Position numbers and translations under genes: made by a program
DNA from: JANQGG01 sp964642175
GTDB taxonomy: Bacteria > Bacteroidota > Chlorobiia > Chlorobiales > Chloroherpetonaceae
DNA length: 64,000 nucleotides
Reading direction: 5' to 3'
Assembly (NCBI GenBank): GCA_964642175.1
Contig: CAZXOK010000006.1
Span: forward strand, 96,495-160,494
Notes under the pieces: generated by a model
What the model was told of the DNA's origin: nothing
What the model saw: the letters and a program-made list of their open reading frames with translations, nothing else
Database searches by the model: none
Shown here: piece by piece, positions 52,317 to 60,735 of the stretch
Layout: the number at the start of each line of letters is the position of its first letter
How positions within the stretch are numbered: the first letter of the stretch is position 1

Positions 52317-53664
52317 TAGCAGTATGCATGATATCGCCAAACAGAGTAAGGGTGAAGTTTATATAGAGACCTATGGATGCCAGATGAACTTTTCAGATAC
52401 CGAGATCGTATCGGCTATTTTACAGGAAGAGGGCTTTTCAATAACACAGGACGAATCCGGGGCCAGACTGATCTTTCTGAATACCTGTGCGGTTCGGGAT
52501 AATGCCGAACAAAAAATCCGCAATAAACTACAAAGTTTAAAAACGCTCAAAAAGAGCAATCCCTCTTTAATGGTGGGGCTTTTAGGATGTATGGCTGAAC
52601 GGCTCAAAAACCGGCTCTTTGAAGAAGAGGATGTTCTGGACATTATTGCCGGCCCGGATTCATACCGGAGTTTACCCAGCCTGATAGATATGGCCGAAGG
52701 CGGGCAAAAAGCAGCCAATGTCCTGCTTTCGCTGGAAGAAACCTACGCCGATATTAACCCGGTTCGTAAAGAGGGTATTTCGGCGTTTATCTCTATAATG
52801 CGGGGTTGCAATAACATGTGTGCGTTTTGTGTGGTACCTTATACCAGGGGAAGGGAACGCAGCCGCCCAAGAGCAACCATTCTTAAAGAAGTAGAAGCCT
52901 TAAGCGCCCAGGGGTTCAGGGAGATTACGGTTTTGGGGCAGAATGTCAATTCGTATCACGACCATGAAAATCAAACCCCTTTTCATAAACTGCTTGCAGA
53001 AATCAGCCGGGTTGATCGTCGTATCAGGGTGCGTTTTACTACATCTCACCCCAAAGATATGTCTTACGAACTGATTGAAACCATAGCCCGTGAGCCAAAT
53101 ATCTGCAATTCGATTCATTTGCCGGTTCAATCTGGTTCTACCCGCATGCTTGAACTCATGAAAAGAGGCCATAGCCGGGAAGACTATTTGGATAAGATTT
53201 CGCGGATTAAAGAATGTTTGCCACAAGGAACCATTTCTACAGATATTATCGCGGGATTTTGTCATGAATCTGAGGAGGATCATCAGCAAACGCTTTCGCT
53301 TCTGGAAGAAGTCCGGTTTGATTATGCATTTACATTTGCCTACTCGCCAAGGCCTAATACCACGGCCGAGCGCGACCTGTCTGATGACGTGCCCCAGGAG
53401 TTAAAACAGCGTCGTTTAACCGAGATTATTGAACTGCAAAGACGAATTTCGGTTCAGGAGTACCAGAAATCTCTGGGACAAACCGTGGAGGTACTTATTG
53501 AAGGTGAAAGCAAACGCTCAAACGAGCAGTGGATGGGGCGAACCACAACCAATCGAGTGGTGGTATTTCCAAAAACGGCTGGGCAAATCGGGGAAACCGT
53601 TCTTGTTGAAATTCAAAAAGCAACCGGTGCAACTCTCATAGGCCAGGTTGTTCGAGAGCACTGA
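52309..53664 (+). CDS. miaB: tRNA-2-methylthio-N6-dimethylallyladenosine synthase
   Basis: Radical SAM methylthiotransferase that modifies A37 of tRNAs reading UNN codons. 451 residues: MTTase domain with three [4Fe-4S] cysteines (C24 in ETYGCQMN; TCAVRDNAEQKI; GCMAERL), radical SAM motif GCNNMCAFCVVPYTRGRERSR (about 165-185), and TRAM domain (about 385-450). All are canonical, including VVPYTRGRERSR that separates MiaB from RimO. Its 5' end overlaps the peptidase gene by 8 bp. Confidence 0.95.
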   Translation: MNSSSMHDIAKQSKGEVYIETYGCQMNFSDTEIVSAILQEEGFSITQDESGARLIFLNTCAVRDNAEQKIRNKLQSLKTLKKSNPSLMVGLLGCMAERLKNRLFEEEDVLDIIAGPDSYRSLPSLIDMAEGGQKAANVLLSLEETYADINPVRKEGISAFISIMRGCNNMCAFCVVPYTRGRERSRPRATILKEVEALSAQGFREITVLGQNVNSYHDHENQTPFHKLLAEISRVDRRIRVRFTTSHPKDMSYELIETIAREPNICNSIHLPVQSGSTRMLELMKRGHSREDYLDKISRIKECLPQGTISTDIIAGFCHESEEDHQQTLSLLEEVRFDYAFTFAYSPRPNTTAERDLSDDVPQELKQRRLTEIIELQRRISVQEYQKSLGQTVEVLIEGESKRSNEQWMGRTTTNRVVVFPKTAGQIGETVLVEIQKATGATLIGQVVREH

Positions 53665-53735
53665 TATAGCTCATTTATCTTGGTTAGGATTTTTGGGGCA
53701 TTCTTGAAAACAAGTGCAGATAAAGAAGAAGTTAT

Positions 53736-53744
53736 TGTGGATAA
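53736..53744 (+). promoter_or_regulatory. Single DnaA box
   Basis: TGTGGATAA, perfect, in the 234-bp spacer after miaB, with a T-rich run (about 53759-53793) beside it. A single site is weak evidence for anything by itself. Confidence 0.3.
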
Positions 53745-53898
53745 CCTGAGAAAAAAAGATGTTTTTTTTTGAAACTTTTTAATATTTTCTTTTTAGTAAA
53801 AGGGCGCAAATGCAATACAAGTGCGCAAAGTGTAGTATATTGAAGGTCATAATCATTTACTTGAAAAATATCATAGCCAGATATCTGAGATTTTAAAA

Positions 53899-54930
53899 AT
53901 GAACCAAGCAGACATGAGTAGCTTAGAAACCAGCTTTCCTCTTCGAACGGATTTAACTATAAAAGATAAAATCAAAGCACACATCGAACTGCTTGACCCG
54001 GTAACCTGGATTAGTGCTGTACAGGGTATTGTTAGTGGTGCCTTGGCATCAGGGGCAATGGAAGTTTCTTGGTATCATTTCGGATTATTGGGTTTGTTGA
54101 TCCTGTTGTACGGTCCACTTGGCACAGGGTTCAGTCAATCGGTTAATGACTACTACGACCGTTTTCTCGATAAAGTCAATGAACCTTCCCGCCCGATTCC
54201 TTCCGGGCGCCTAAGTGAAAAAGAAGCTGTTTGGAACTGGTCAATCGTAGGTTTGCTGGCATTACTGGTTGGCGTAGTGCTTGGCCTGCAATTCGAAGGC
54301 CAGCAACGTATTGTGATTATTGCTGCCATTATTGTTGGTGTTCTCATGGGTTACATCTATTCTGCACCACCATTCAAACTAAAACGAAACGTCCTGGCCT
54401 CTGCTCCTGCAGTTGGATTGAGTTATAGTTTTATCACCTGGTTATCCGGTAATGCCATATATGCCGAGATCAGGCCGGAAGTGATCTACATGGCTGTTAT
54501 TAATACCTGCATGACTATAGGGTTGATCTTTCTGAATGATTTTAAATCTGTTGAAGGTGATAGAGAAGGCGGGCTTAAATCGTTGCCTGTGATGATCGGT
54601 GCCCGAAATACTTACCTGGTTGCCTTTATTTTTGTTGATATTCCTTTTGCCTGGTTTGTATACCTGATGCATTCATGGGGATTTGATATAATGTTCTATG
54701 TATCGCTTGTATCTCTGATCATTATATTAGTAATGCAGGTCACCCTGTTCAACGATCCAAAAAATGGTGCCAAAGCTCTTGATGCCAGTGTTTCGGGCAT
54801 GGGCTTCACAAACCTTGTAGGTAAAAGTGATGTCAAGGAACACAAAACTTTTCTGAGATACCTTATTGTAAATAACGGCTTATTTTTGATTAATGTTATT
54901 GCTGCTTCGGTAATGCTGGCAGGACGTTAA
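53899..54930 (+). CDS. UbiA-superfamily prenyltransferase of the ChlG/BchG type
   Basis: Membrane prenyltransferase of 343 residues, about eight helices. The two Asp-rich motifs are NDYYDRFLDKVNEPSRPIPSG (about 89-109) and DFKSVEGDREGGLKSLPV (about 214-231), which match the (bacterio)chlorophyll synthase branch (NDWxDRxxDAxNEPxRPIPSG and FKxxEGDRxxGLxSLPV) better than UbiA, MenA or HPT branches. GLSYSFITWLSGNAI is also ChlG-like. In phototrophs the enzyme esterifies chlorophyllide with geranylgeranyl or phytyl diphosphate. Here no chlorophyll-ring gene is in view, and the gene precedes a phytol-kinase-like gene, so the acceptor is open. Confidence 0.85.
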   Translation: MNQADMSSLETSFPLRTDLTIKDKIKAHIELLDPVTWISAVQGIVSGALASGAMEVSWYHFGLLGLLILLYGPLGTGFSQSVNDYYDRFLDKVNEPSRPIPSGRLSEKEAVWNWSIVGLLALLVGVVLGLQFEGQQRIVIIAAIIVGVLMGYIYSAPPFKLKRNVLASAPAVGLSYSFITWLSGNAIYAEIRPEVIYMAVINTCMTIGLIFLNDFKSVEGDREGGLKSLPVMIGARNTYLVAFIFVDIPFAWFVYLMHSWGFDIMFYVSLVSLIIILVMQVTLFNDPKNGAKALDASVSGMGFTNLVGKSDVKEHKTFLRYLIVNNGLFLINVIAASVMLAGR

Positions 54931-54972
54931 TCACGGGAATACTCTTTTAAAAACCAATTCCAACCGTCATTT

Positions 54973-55680
54973 ATGCTTTTATTCCAACTTATTAGTCACG
55001 ATCCACTCATAAACAATGTGGTCGTGACTGTTTTCACGTTTATTTATGTTTTCGGGCTTGTTGCATTGATGGACTATTTCGTGAAAAAACACGGATTGCC
55101 ACAGGACATCAGCCGAAAGATCACACATATCGGAGCAGGATCATTGATCATATTCTGGGCACTGTATGCCGATGGTGATGGAACCGAGTACCTGAACATT
55201 TCCGTGTTGGTGCTTTGGTTGTTTTTGCTGGTTATGAAAGGACTTTTTGCCGATCCAAATGATGAAGCCGTCATGACCATGACCCGAACCGGTGATCGAA
55301 AAGAACTTCTGAGAGGCCCACTTTATTTTGTGATCGTTGCAATTTTATGCGGCACGGTCTATTACAAAAGCTTTGAAGGAATTATGGCTATGGCGGCGCT
55401 GGGTTGGGGAGATGGTATTGCGCCAATTATCGGCACACGTTACGGCAAGCTCAAATACAAGATTTTAAGCCAGAAAAGTGTTGAAGGCAGTCTCTCTGTA
55501 TTTGCTGCCAGTTTTGCTGCCGGGTGCTTTTTTATGTGGTTACTAGCCCCAGAGCATTTCGATATTACCCGCATTCTGATCTTTTCAGTTATAGCTACCA
55601 TTGCTGAAGGTATTAGTCCAAAAGAATTAGATAACTTTTTTATCCCGGCTTCTGTTATTATACTTGCACAGTTCTTGTAA
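54973..55680 (+). CDS. Phytol/dolichol kinase-like membrane protein (VTE5-type)
   Basis: 235 residues, about six helices, of the CTP-dependent prenol kinase family. KKHGLPQDISRKITHIGAGSL (about 38-58) is the family entrance motif with RK, and AALGWGDGIAPIIGTRYGK (about 141-159) and QKSVEGSLSVFAASF (about 169-183) are the CTP-site motifs shared with VTE5/SEC59. Would phosphorylate phytol or geranylgeraniol to a phosphate, feeding a diphosphate donor for the ChlG-like enzyme 42 bp upstream. Together this reads as a prenyl-alcohol salvage pair. lpxH-like gene follows after 17 bp. Confidence 0.85.
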   Translation: MLLFQLISHDPLINNVVVTVFTFIYVFGLVALMDYFVKKHGLPQDISRKITHIGAGSLIIFWALYADGDGTEYLNISVLVLWLFLLVMKGLFADPNDEAVMTMTRTGDRKELLRGPLYFVIVAILCGTVYYKSFEGIMAMAALGWGDGIAPIIGTRYGKLKYKILSQKSVEGSLSVFAASFAAGCFFMWLLAPEHFDITRILIFSVIATIAEGISPKELDNFFIPASVIILAQFL

Positions 55681-55697
55681 TAAGTAGCGGGTATAGG

Positions 55698-56501
55698 ATG
55701 CGACAGGTATATTTTGTCAGCGACATCCATTTTGGCTTGCAACAAAAATCAAAAGAGCAGGAAAAGCTCAACTTATGGCTTTTGTTGTTTGAAGAAATAA
55801 AGCAAAATGGGCGACAGCTGTTTCTGGTTGGGGACATTTTGGACTATTGGATGGAATACAAGCATGTAGTTCCTAAAGGGCACATTCGTTTTTTTAACGG
55901 ATTGCTCGAGTTAACCCAAAATGGTATAGAGGTTTATTATCTGGCAGGTAATCACGACTTTTATCTGGGTTCATATTTTGAACAGGAAATGGGTGTGAAG
56001 ACCATTTATGGCCAGTTCAGTTTCGAATACAACAACAAAACATTTATCCTGGCTCATGGCGATGGTGTTGGGAAAGGTGATCTGGGGTACAAGCTGTTTC
56101 GCTCGCTGATCCGAAACAGGTTTAATATTAAACTCTTTAAGTTAATACACCCCGATCTTGGTGTTGGGTTAATGAATTACCTCTCAAGGCTTAGTAGAAA
56201 ACATACCTACGCCCCGACAGATTATGGGAATCAGGAACGACTTTATATTTATGCAAACGAATTGTTAAAAAACCAGCAATTCGATTATTTTATTGCCGGG
56301 CATCGGCATGTGGCTAAACTCTTGCCATTAAACGAGCCGGGTCGTTTTTATGTTAATCTGGGTACCTGGATTGATGATCAGCCAACATATGCTACTTACG
56401 ATGAATCGGGAATGCATATAATCAATATTAAAAATCGGGAAGTTATTTTTTCGGAGCCTTGGCTACAAAACAAAGAGATCTCACAAAATATTTACTCTTA
56501 A
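55698..56501 (+). CDS. LpxH-type UDP-2,3-diacylglucosamine diphosphatase family protein
   Basis: Calcineurin-like metallophosphoesterase of 267 residues. Metal-binding motifs in order: FVSDIHFG (D9, H11), VGDILDYW (near 45), LAGNHDFYLG (near 91), AHGDGVGKGD (near 124) and AGHRHVA (near 205). The order and the spacing match LpxH/LpxH2, which makes lipid X from UDP-2,3-diacylglucosamine, though the same fold covers other phosphatases. An lpxA gene is 20 kb away. Slightly longer than E. coli LpxH (240). Confidence 0.85.
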   Translation: MRQVYFVSDIHFGLQQKSKEQEKLNLWLLLFEEIKQNGRQLFLVGDILDYWMEYKHVVPKGHIRFFNGLLELTQNGIEVYYLAGNHDFYLGSYFEQEMGVKTIYGQFSFEYNNKTFILAHGDGVGKGDLGYKLFRSLIRNRFNIKLFKLIHPDLGVGLMNYLSRLSRKHTYAPTDYGNQERLYIYANELLKNQQFDYFIAGHRHVAKLLPLNEPGRFYVNLGTWIDDQPTYATYDESGMHIINIKNREVIFSEPWLQNKEISQNIYS

Positions 56502-56556
56502 CAAAGCCAATCTTTAGTATTAAGTTTTAACCAAAACCTAAATTCGTTGTTATTTC

Positions 56557-57444
56557 ATGTCAGAAAAACCAAATCAAATATTAAAAGTAGGGTTACCAAA
56601 AGGAAGTCTTCAGGAATCAACTTTAGATTTATTCGCCAAAGCCGGATTCCATTTTTCAGTATCGAGCCGGTCTTATTTTCCATCTATAGATGATGATGAA
56701 ATTGAAGCCATTTTAATCCGCGCGCAGGAAATGGCACGTTATGTTGAAAAAGGTGCTTTTGATATAGGGCTTACCGGAAAAGACTGGATTATTGAAACCG
56801 GAGCTGATGTTGTTGAAGTTTGTGATCTGATATATTCCAAAGCTTCGATGCGTCCGGTTCGCTGGGTACTTGCTGTTCCTGAAGCCAGCTCAATAAAATC
56901 GGTTAAAGATTTGGAAGGAAAACGTATTGCAACAGAAGTGGTCAATATTGCCAAAGACTATTTGGACCGCAATAATGTAAAAGCCGATGTTGAATTCAGT
57001 TGGGGAGCTACAGAAGTGAAACCACCTGAACTGGTAGATGCAATTGTTGAAGTCACTGAAACCGGAAATTCTCTCAGGGCAAATAAATTACGGATTGTTG
57101 AAACCATTCTTCAAAGCAATACAAAGTTGATCGCCAATAAAGCTTCATGGGAAGATCCATGGAAACGGGAAAAGATTGAAAATATTGCCATGCTTTTGGA
57201 AGGTGCGATCAGAGCTCAGGGTAAGGTTGGTTTAAAAATGAATGTAGAACGAAACAACCTCCAGGAAGTTGTCGATAAAATTCCTGCCCTTCGCAAGCCA
57301 ACCGTGTCGAATCTAACCGATGATAATTGGGTGGCTATTGAAGTAATTGTTGAAGAAAAAATTGTTCGTAAATTGATTCCTGATCTAAAACGAGCTGGTG
57401 CTGAAGGTATTTTTGAATACGAGTTCAATAAGCTTATTTCATAA
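56557..57444 (+). CDS. hisG: ATP phosphoribosyltransferase, long form
   Basis: First and feedback-controlled step of histidine synthesis. 295 residues; KVGLPKGSLQESTLDLFAKAG at the start, GAFDIGLTGKDWIIETGADVVEV (about 65-87), and the PRPP-site VEVTETGNSLRANKL (about 165-179). The C-terminal ACT-like regulatory domain (about 220-295) marks the hexameric long form, which does not need HisZ. No other his gene adjoins. Confidence 0.95.
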   Translation: MSEKPNQILKVGLPKGSLQESTLDLFAKAGFHFSVSSRSYFPSIDDDEIEAILIRAQEMARYVEKGAFDIGLTGKDWIIETGADVVEVCDLIYSKASMRPVRWVLAVPEASSIKSVKDLEGKRIATEVVNIAKDYLDRNNVKADVEFSWGATEVKPPELVDAIVEVTETGNSLRANKLRIVETILQSNTKLIANKASWEDPWKREKIENIAMLLEGAIRAQGKVGLKMNVERNNLQEVVDKIPALRKPTVSNLTDDNWVAIEVIVEEKIVRKLIPDLKRAGAEGIFEYEFNKLIS

Positions 57445-57595
57445 GGGGATAGTATCCGGTAAAGTGGAGACAGTTTTTGATAAATGTTTGGATATTAAGA
57501 AAAAAAAGTTGTAAGTTGTACTTCAAACCAGAATTAAAGGTAGAAGGTGTTCAATAAGCGTTTTTTCTGATCTTAGTAAGTATAAAGTAGTATCT

Positions 57596-58027
57596 GTGCC
57601 GATGGTAGTATGTAGGTTGAATTTGGACTTATATGATGCGCATAATGAAATGGTGTTAATGGAACAAGTGCAGGTAAGCCAGACTGCGTTTATTGGTTAC
57701 GTTGATCAACAAGATTTAGCTGTTCCTTCAACCTTAGATGGTTCGGACTTCACTTGCCTTTTTGGTACTCCAGATTTCACTTCAAAAATATCTGATAAGC
57801 AACTCGGCAGAGTAACCGAAGATGTAATCCGGGCTCCATGGCAACAACTCCCTATAATGTTATTTACCAGAGATGCAAGCGGTACTGAAAGTAACGCGTT
57901 AAGTTTTGATCCTGCCGGTTTTACAAATGAAGTAAGTATTAATAATGGCCGGTTCAGGAGATACTATCCCGCTTTGTTTAAAAACCTTTCAAAAAACCAA
58001 GAAAAAGACAGTCGGATTCTTAAGTAA
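57596..58027 (+). CDS. Unrecognised hypothetical protein (possibly a remnant)
   Basis: 143 residues from a GTG at 57596 (ATG at 57602 as alternative). The frame stays open upstream to 57515 without any ATG, so the product could be the tail of a decayed gene. It starts with a beta-like segment (VVCRLNLDLYDAHNEMVLME) and has no signal peptide or membrane segment. No homologue known to me. It sits in an AT-rich, low-signal gap between hisG and the ArsA-like gene. Confidence 0.35.
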   Translation: MPMVVCRLNLDLYDAHNEMVLMEQVQVSQTAFIGYVDQQDLAVPSTLDGSDFTCLFGTPDFTSKISDKQLGRVTEDVIRAPWQQLPIMLFTRDASGTESNALSFDPAGFTNEVSINNGRFRRYYPALFKNLSKNQEKDSRILK

Positions 58028-58203
58028 TATCTCTAAAGTTTTTTGTAGTTCTTTGGTTTTGTATGTATTGATTTTAAACATTTTTAATAGTACAAATATG
58101 TTAGGACGTTTTTTTCTAACTAAAGTTTCTTTAAATTCAACACCATTTGTCTTAGAATCTAAATTTTAATTGATTCTCTTTTGAGAAAGGATGTCGTAGA
58201 GTT

Positions 58204-59439
58204 ATGAGAATTATTGTATTTACAGGTAAAGGTGGAGTTGGTAAAACCTCCATTGCAGCTAGTACAGCACTAAGAGCTGCAGAGAGCGGTAAAAAAACAT
58301 TGATTATGTCTACCGACCCTGCACATAGTTTGGCTGACTCGCTTGATGTAGAGCTCGGCCCATCTCCTGTTAAAGTAAAAGAAAACCTATGGGGCCAGGA
58401 AGTAAGTGTTTATAACGACTTAAATACAAATTGGGAAGTTGTTCGCGCTCACTTTGCTGAGTTGATGCATAGTAAAGGAATTGAAGACGTGTATGCCGAA
58501 GAGATGGGTATTCTGCCAGGAATGGAAGAACTCTTCTCTCTTTCTTACATAAAAGAATATGAAAAAAGTAAGGAGTACGATCTCCTGGTTGTGGATTGCG
58601 CACCTACAGGTGAAACACTGCGTTTGTTGTCCTTGCCTGAAACCTTCGGTTGGGTGTTGAAACTTATCCGTAATCTTGAAAAATATGCAGTTAAACCACT
58701 GATCCGTCCAATGTCCAAAGTGTCAAAAAATATTGACAAGATGGTGGCACCGGCGGAGGTTTATGATGCAGTTGAGCAATTGTTCTCCGCTACTGACGGT
58801 ATTATTGATATTTTAGCAGATAATTCTAAAACTTCAGTCCGTCTGGTCATGAATGCTGAAAAGATGGTTATTAAAGAGTCTATGCGTGCGTTGACTTATT
58901 TGAACCTTTACGGTATTACCGTAGATCGTGTCATGATCAACAGATTGCTGCCTGAAGATCAGGATAGTGGGTATCTGAACGACTGGAAGAACATCCAGCA
59001 TAAGTATGTTGAAGAAATCAACGATTCGTTCAGCCCGATCCCTGTTTCCAAAGCGCCATTATTCCCGGGTGAAGTTGTTGGATTAGACATGCTCAGAAAA
59101 ATGGCTGATCAGGTTTATGGTGATGCAGATCCATCTGAAATCTTCTTTAAAGAAAATCCGATTGAAATCAAGAAACAAGAAAACGGTAATTTCCAATTGA
59201 AGATCAAATTGCCATTTCTTGCCGATACGGGTATGGATATTAAAGTGCTTCAGCAGGGCGATGATCTTACGATTCGTCTTGGTGATAACCAGAAAACCAT
59301 CACCTTGCCGATCTTCCTTGCCGGACTTCAATCAGATGAGGCCAGTTTCGAAGATAAATGGCTTTGCATCGACTTTATTCAGCCTTCTGAAGAAGAAAAG
59401 GTTGAACAAGAAGGGCAACCTGAAGCTTCTACAGTATAA
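58204..59439 (+). CDS. ArsA/Get3-family ATPase with C-terminal HSP20-like domain
   Basis: 411 residues. Deviant Walker A FTGKGGVGKTSIAAS (6-20), switch I MSTDPAHSLADSLD (about 39-52), switch II VVDCAPTGETLRLL (about 136-149), and the A-loop VSKAPLFPGEVVG (about 283-295). Residues about 325-395 form an alpha-crystallin-like (ArsA_HSP20) domain, found mainly in cyanobacteria and green sulfur bacteria. It is a single ATPase domain, so a Get3-like dimer acting on membrane proteins is more likely than an arsenite pump; no arsB is adjacent. A strong terminator follows. Confidence 0.9.
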   Translation: MRIIVFTGKGGVGKTSIAASTALRAAESGKKTLIMSTDPAHSLADSLDVELGPSPVKVKENLWGQEVSVYNDLNTNWEVVRAHFAELMHSKGIEDVYAEEMGILPGMEELFSLSYIKEYEKSKEYDLLVVDCAPTGETLRLLSLPETFGWVLKLIRNLEKYAVKPLIRPMSKVSKNIDKMVAPAEVYDAVEQLFSATDGIIDILADNSKTSVRLVMNAEKMVIKESMRALTYLNLYGITVDRVMINRLLPEDQDSGYLNDWKNIQHKYVEEINDSFSPIPVSKAPLFPGEVVGLDMLRKMADQVYGDADPSEIFFKENPIEIKKQENGNFQLKIKLPFLADTGMDIKVLQQGDDLTIRLGDNQKTITLPIFLAGLQSDEASFEDKWLCIDFIQPSEEEKVEQEGQPEASTV

Positions 59440-59450
59440 GATCAGAAATT

Positions 59451-59480
59451 GGGCTATTGTTTTGCAATAGCCCTTTTTTT
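59451..59480 (+). terminator. Rho-independent terminator of the ArsA-like gene
   Basis: GGGCTATTG (59451-59459) pairs with CAATAGCCC (59465-59473) and is followed by seven Ts. The next start codon, ATG at 59482, comes 2 bp after the T run. Confidence 0.9.
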
Positions 59481-59481
59481 A

Positions 59482-60621
59482 ATGGTTATGCTTATCTACC
59501 AACTATGCATCACATTTTCTCTACTTGTTTTTCTTGCTATTCTGCTTAAAAACCTTCTTGATTTAAAATCTCTCCCGAAAACATCTTCGGTTTCATATCC
59601 AAAAGTTTCTGTATTAGTACCGGCTCGAAATGAAGAAAATAATATCCGGGATTGTGTTGAGTCATTACTCAGTCAGAATTATCCCGATTTTGAAGTGATT
59701 GTTTTAAACGATCATTCTGTAGATAAAACAGGAGAAATTCTGGCTTCTATTCAATCTCAGGATCCCAGGTTACAGGTTTTGGCCGGAAAGGATCTTCCGG
59801 AGGATTGGCTGGGCAAATGTTGGGCCTGCCATCAACTCGGACAAGCGGCTTCCGGCGAATTACTTCTGTTTACCGATGCCGATACCAAGCATGAGCCTAC
59901 GTGTCTTGTTAGGGCAGTTTTAGCACAGCAAACCAACCAGGCCGGATTGGTTACGCTTATACCCTACCAGGTGACTCAGACATTTTGGGAAAAGGTGATC
60001 GTGCCTTTGGTTCATTTTAGTGTATTGTGCTATTTACCAGTTAAAAACGTCTGGCAAAGCACCTCACAGGCTTTTGTATTTGCAAACGGGCAATTTATGC
60101 TGTTTTCAAGAGAGGTTTATAATAAGATCGGCGGTCATGAGTCAGTAAAAAATGCTTTGGTGGAGGATGTGTGGCTTTGTAAAGCAGTGAAGAAAGTGAA
60201 TGGCAAACCTATGGTATTCCGTGGTGTTGAAGAAGTTTCATGCCGAATGTATAGGAATTTCAAGGATGCCTATGAAGGGTTCTCAAAAAATCTATTTCCG
60301 GGTCTGGGGTATAATTTGCTGGCTATCACAATGATCAGCCTTTTGAGCGCCTTGTTTTATATTGTGCCATTTGGATTTTTAGCTTACGGTTTCACTTCCG
60401 GACAATTCACCCTTACCTTATTTATATTACCACTCATTCAGATCCTGCTTGGGCTTCTCTTAAGGGTGGTGATTGCCATATGGTTTAAGTTATCGCTTCC
60501 CGAGAGTTTGTTGCATTTCCTTTCAATATCAGTCTTTATTTTAATAGCGATTAATTCGGTACGTTGGATAAAGTTTGGTCGGGGTGCCTTATGGAAAGGA
60601 AGACGATATAAGTTTTCTTAA
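59482..60621 (+). CDS. Membrane glycosyltransferase family 2, carotenoid-glucosyltransferase-like (CruC/CrtQ)
   Basis: About 379 residues: one N-terminal helix, GT-A domain (PKVSVLVPARNEENNIRDCV, LNDHSVDKT, and LPEDWLGKCWACHQLGQAA, the GKxWAC motif of this branch), DADTKHEP, and three or four C-terminal helices closing with GALWKGRRY. The GKxWAC plus WKGR combination is found in hydroxychlorobactene glucosyltransferase CruC and diaponeurosporenoate glycosyltransferase CrtQ, so transfer of glucose to a carotenoid end is plausible; other acceptors are possible. An ATG at 59488 is an alternative start. Starts right after the terminator of the upstream gene. Confidence 0.75.
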   Translation: MVMLIYQLCITFSLLVFLAILLKNLLDLKSLPKTSSVSYPKVSVLVPARNEENNIRDCVESLLSQNYPDFEVIVLNDHSVDKTGEILASIQSQDPRLQVLAGKDLPEDWLGKCWACHQLGQAASGELLLFTDADTKHEPTCLVRAVLAQQTNQAGLVTLIPYQVTQTFWEKVIVPLVHFSVLCYLPVKNVWQSTSQAFVFANGQFMLFSREVYNKIGGHESVKNALVEDVWLCKAVKKVNGKPMVFRGVEEVSCRMYRNFKDAYEGFSKNLFPGLGYNLLAITMISLLSALFYIVPFGFLAYGFTSGQFTLTLFILPLIQILLGLLLRVVIAIWFKLSLPESLLHFLSISVFILIAINSVRWIKFGRGALWKGRRYKFS

Positions 60622-60667
60622 AATCCACCTAAATCTCTAATAAATTTTCATTATTTATATTAATGCT

Positions 60668-60699
60668 TTTGTTTCGGGACGCTATTTTTAATTTATTTG
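60668..60699 (+). promoter_or_regulatory. Bacteroidota-type promoter candidate before pyrG
   Basis: TTTG at 60668-60671 and TTTATTTG at 60692-60699, 20 nt apart, match the TTTG - TAnnTTTG layout with one mismatch, 36 bp upstream of the ATG. Confidence 0.35.
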
Positions 60700-60735
60700 T
60701 TAAGCCTTCCAACTAATTTTTGATTTATTATTCTG

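Noticed and set aside
58204..59439. Arsenite export system
   Set aside because: There is only one ATPase domain, no arsB or arsR nearby, and an HSP20-like C-terminal domain, so a Get3-like role fits better.
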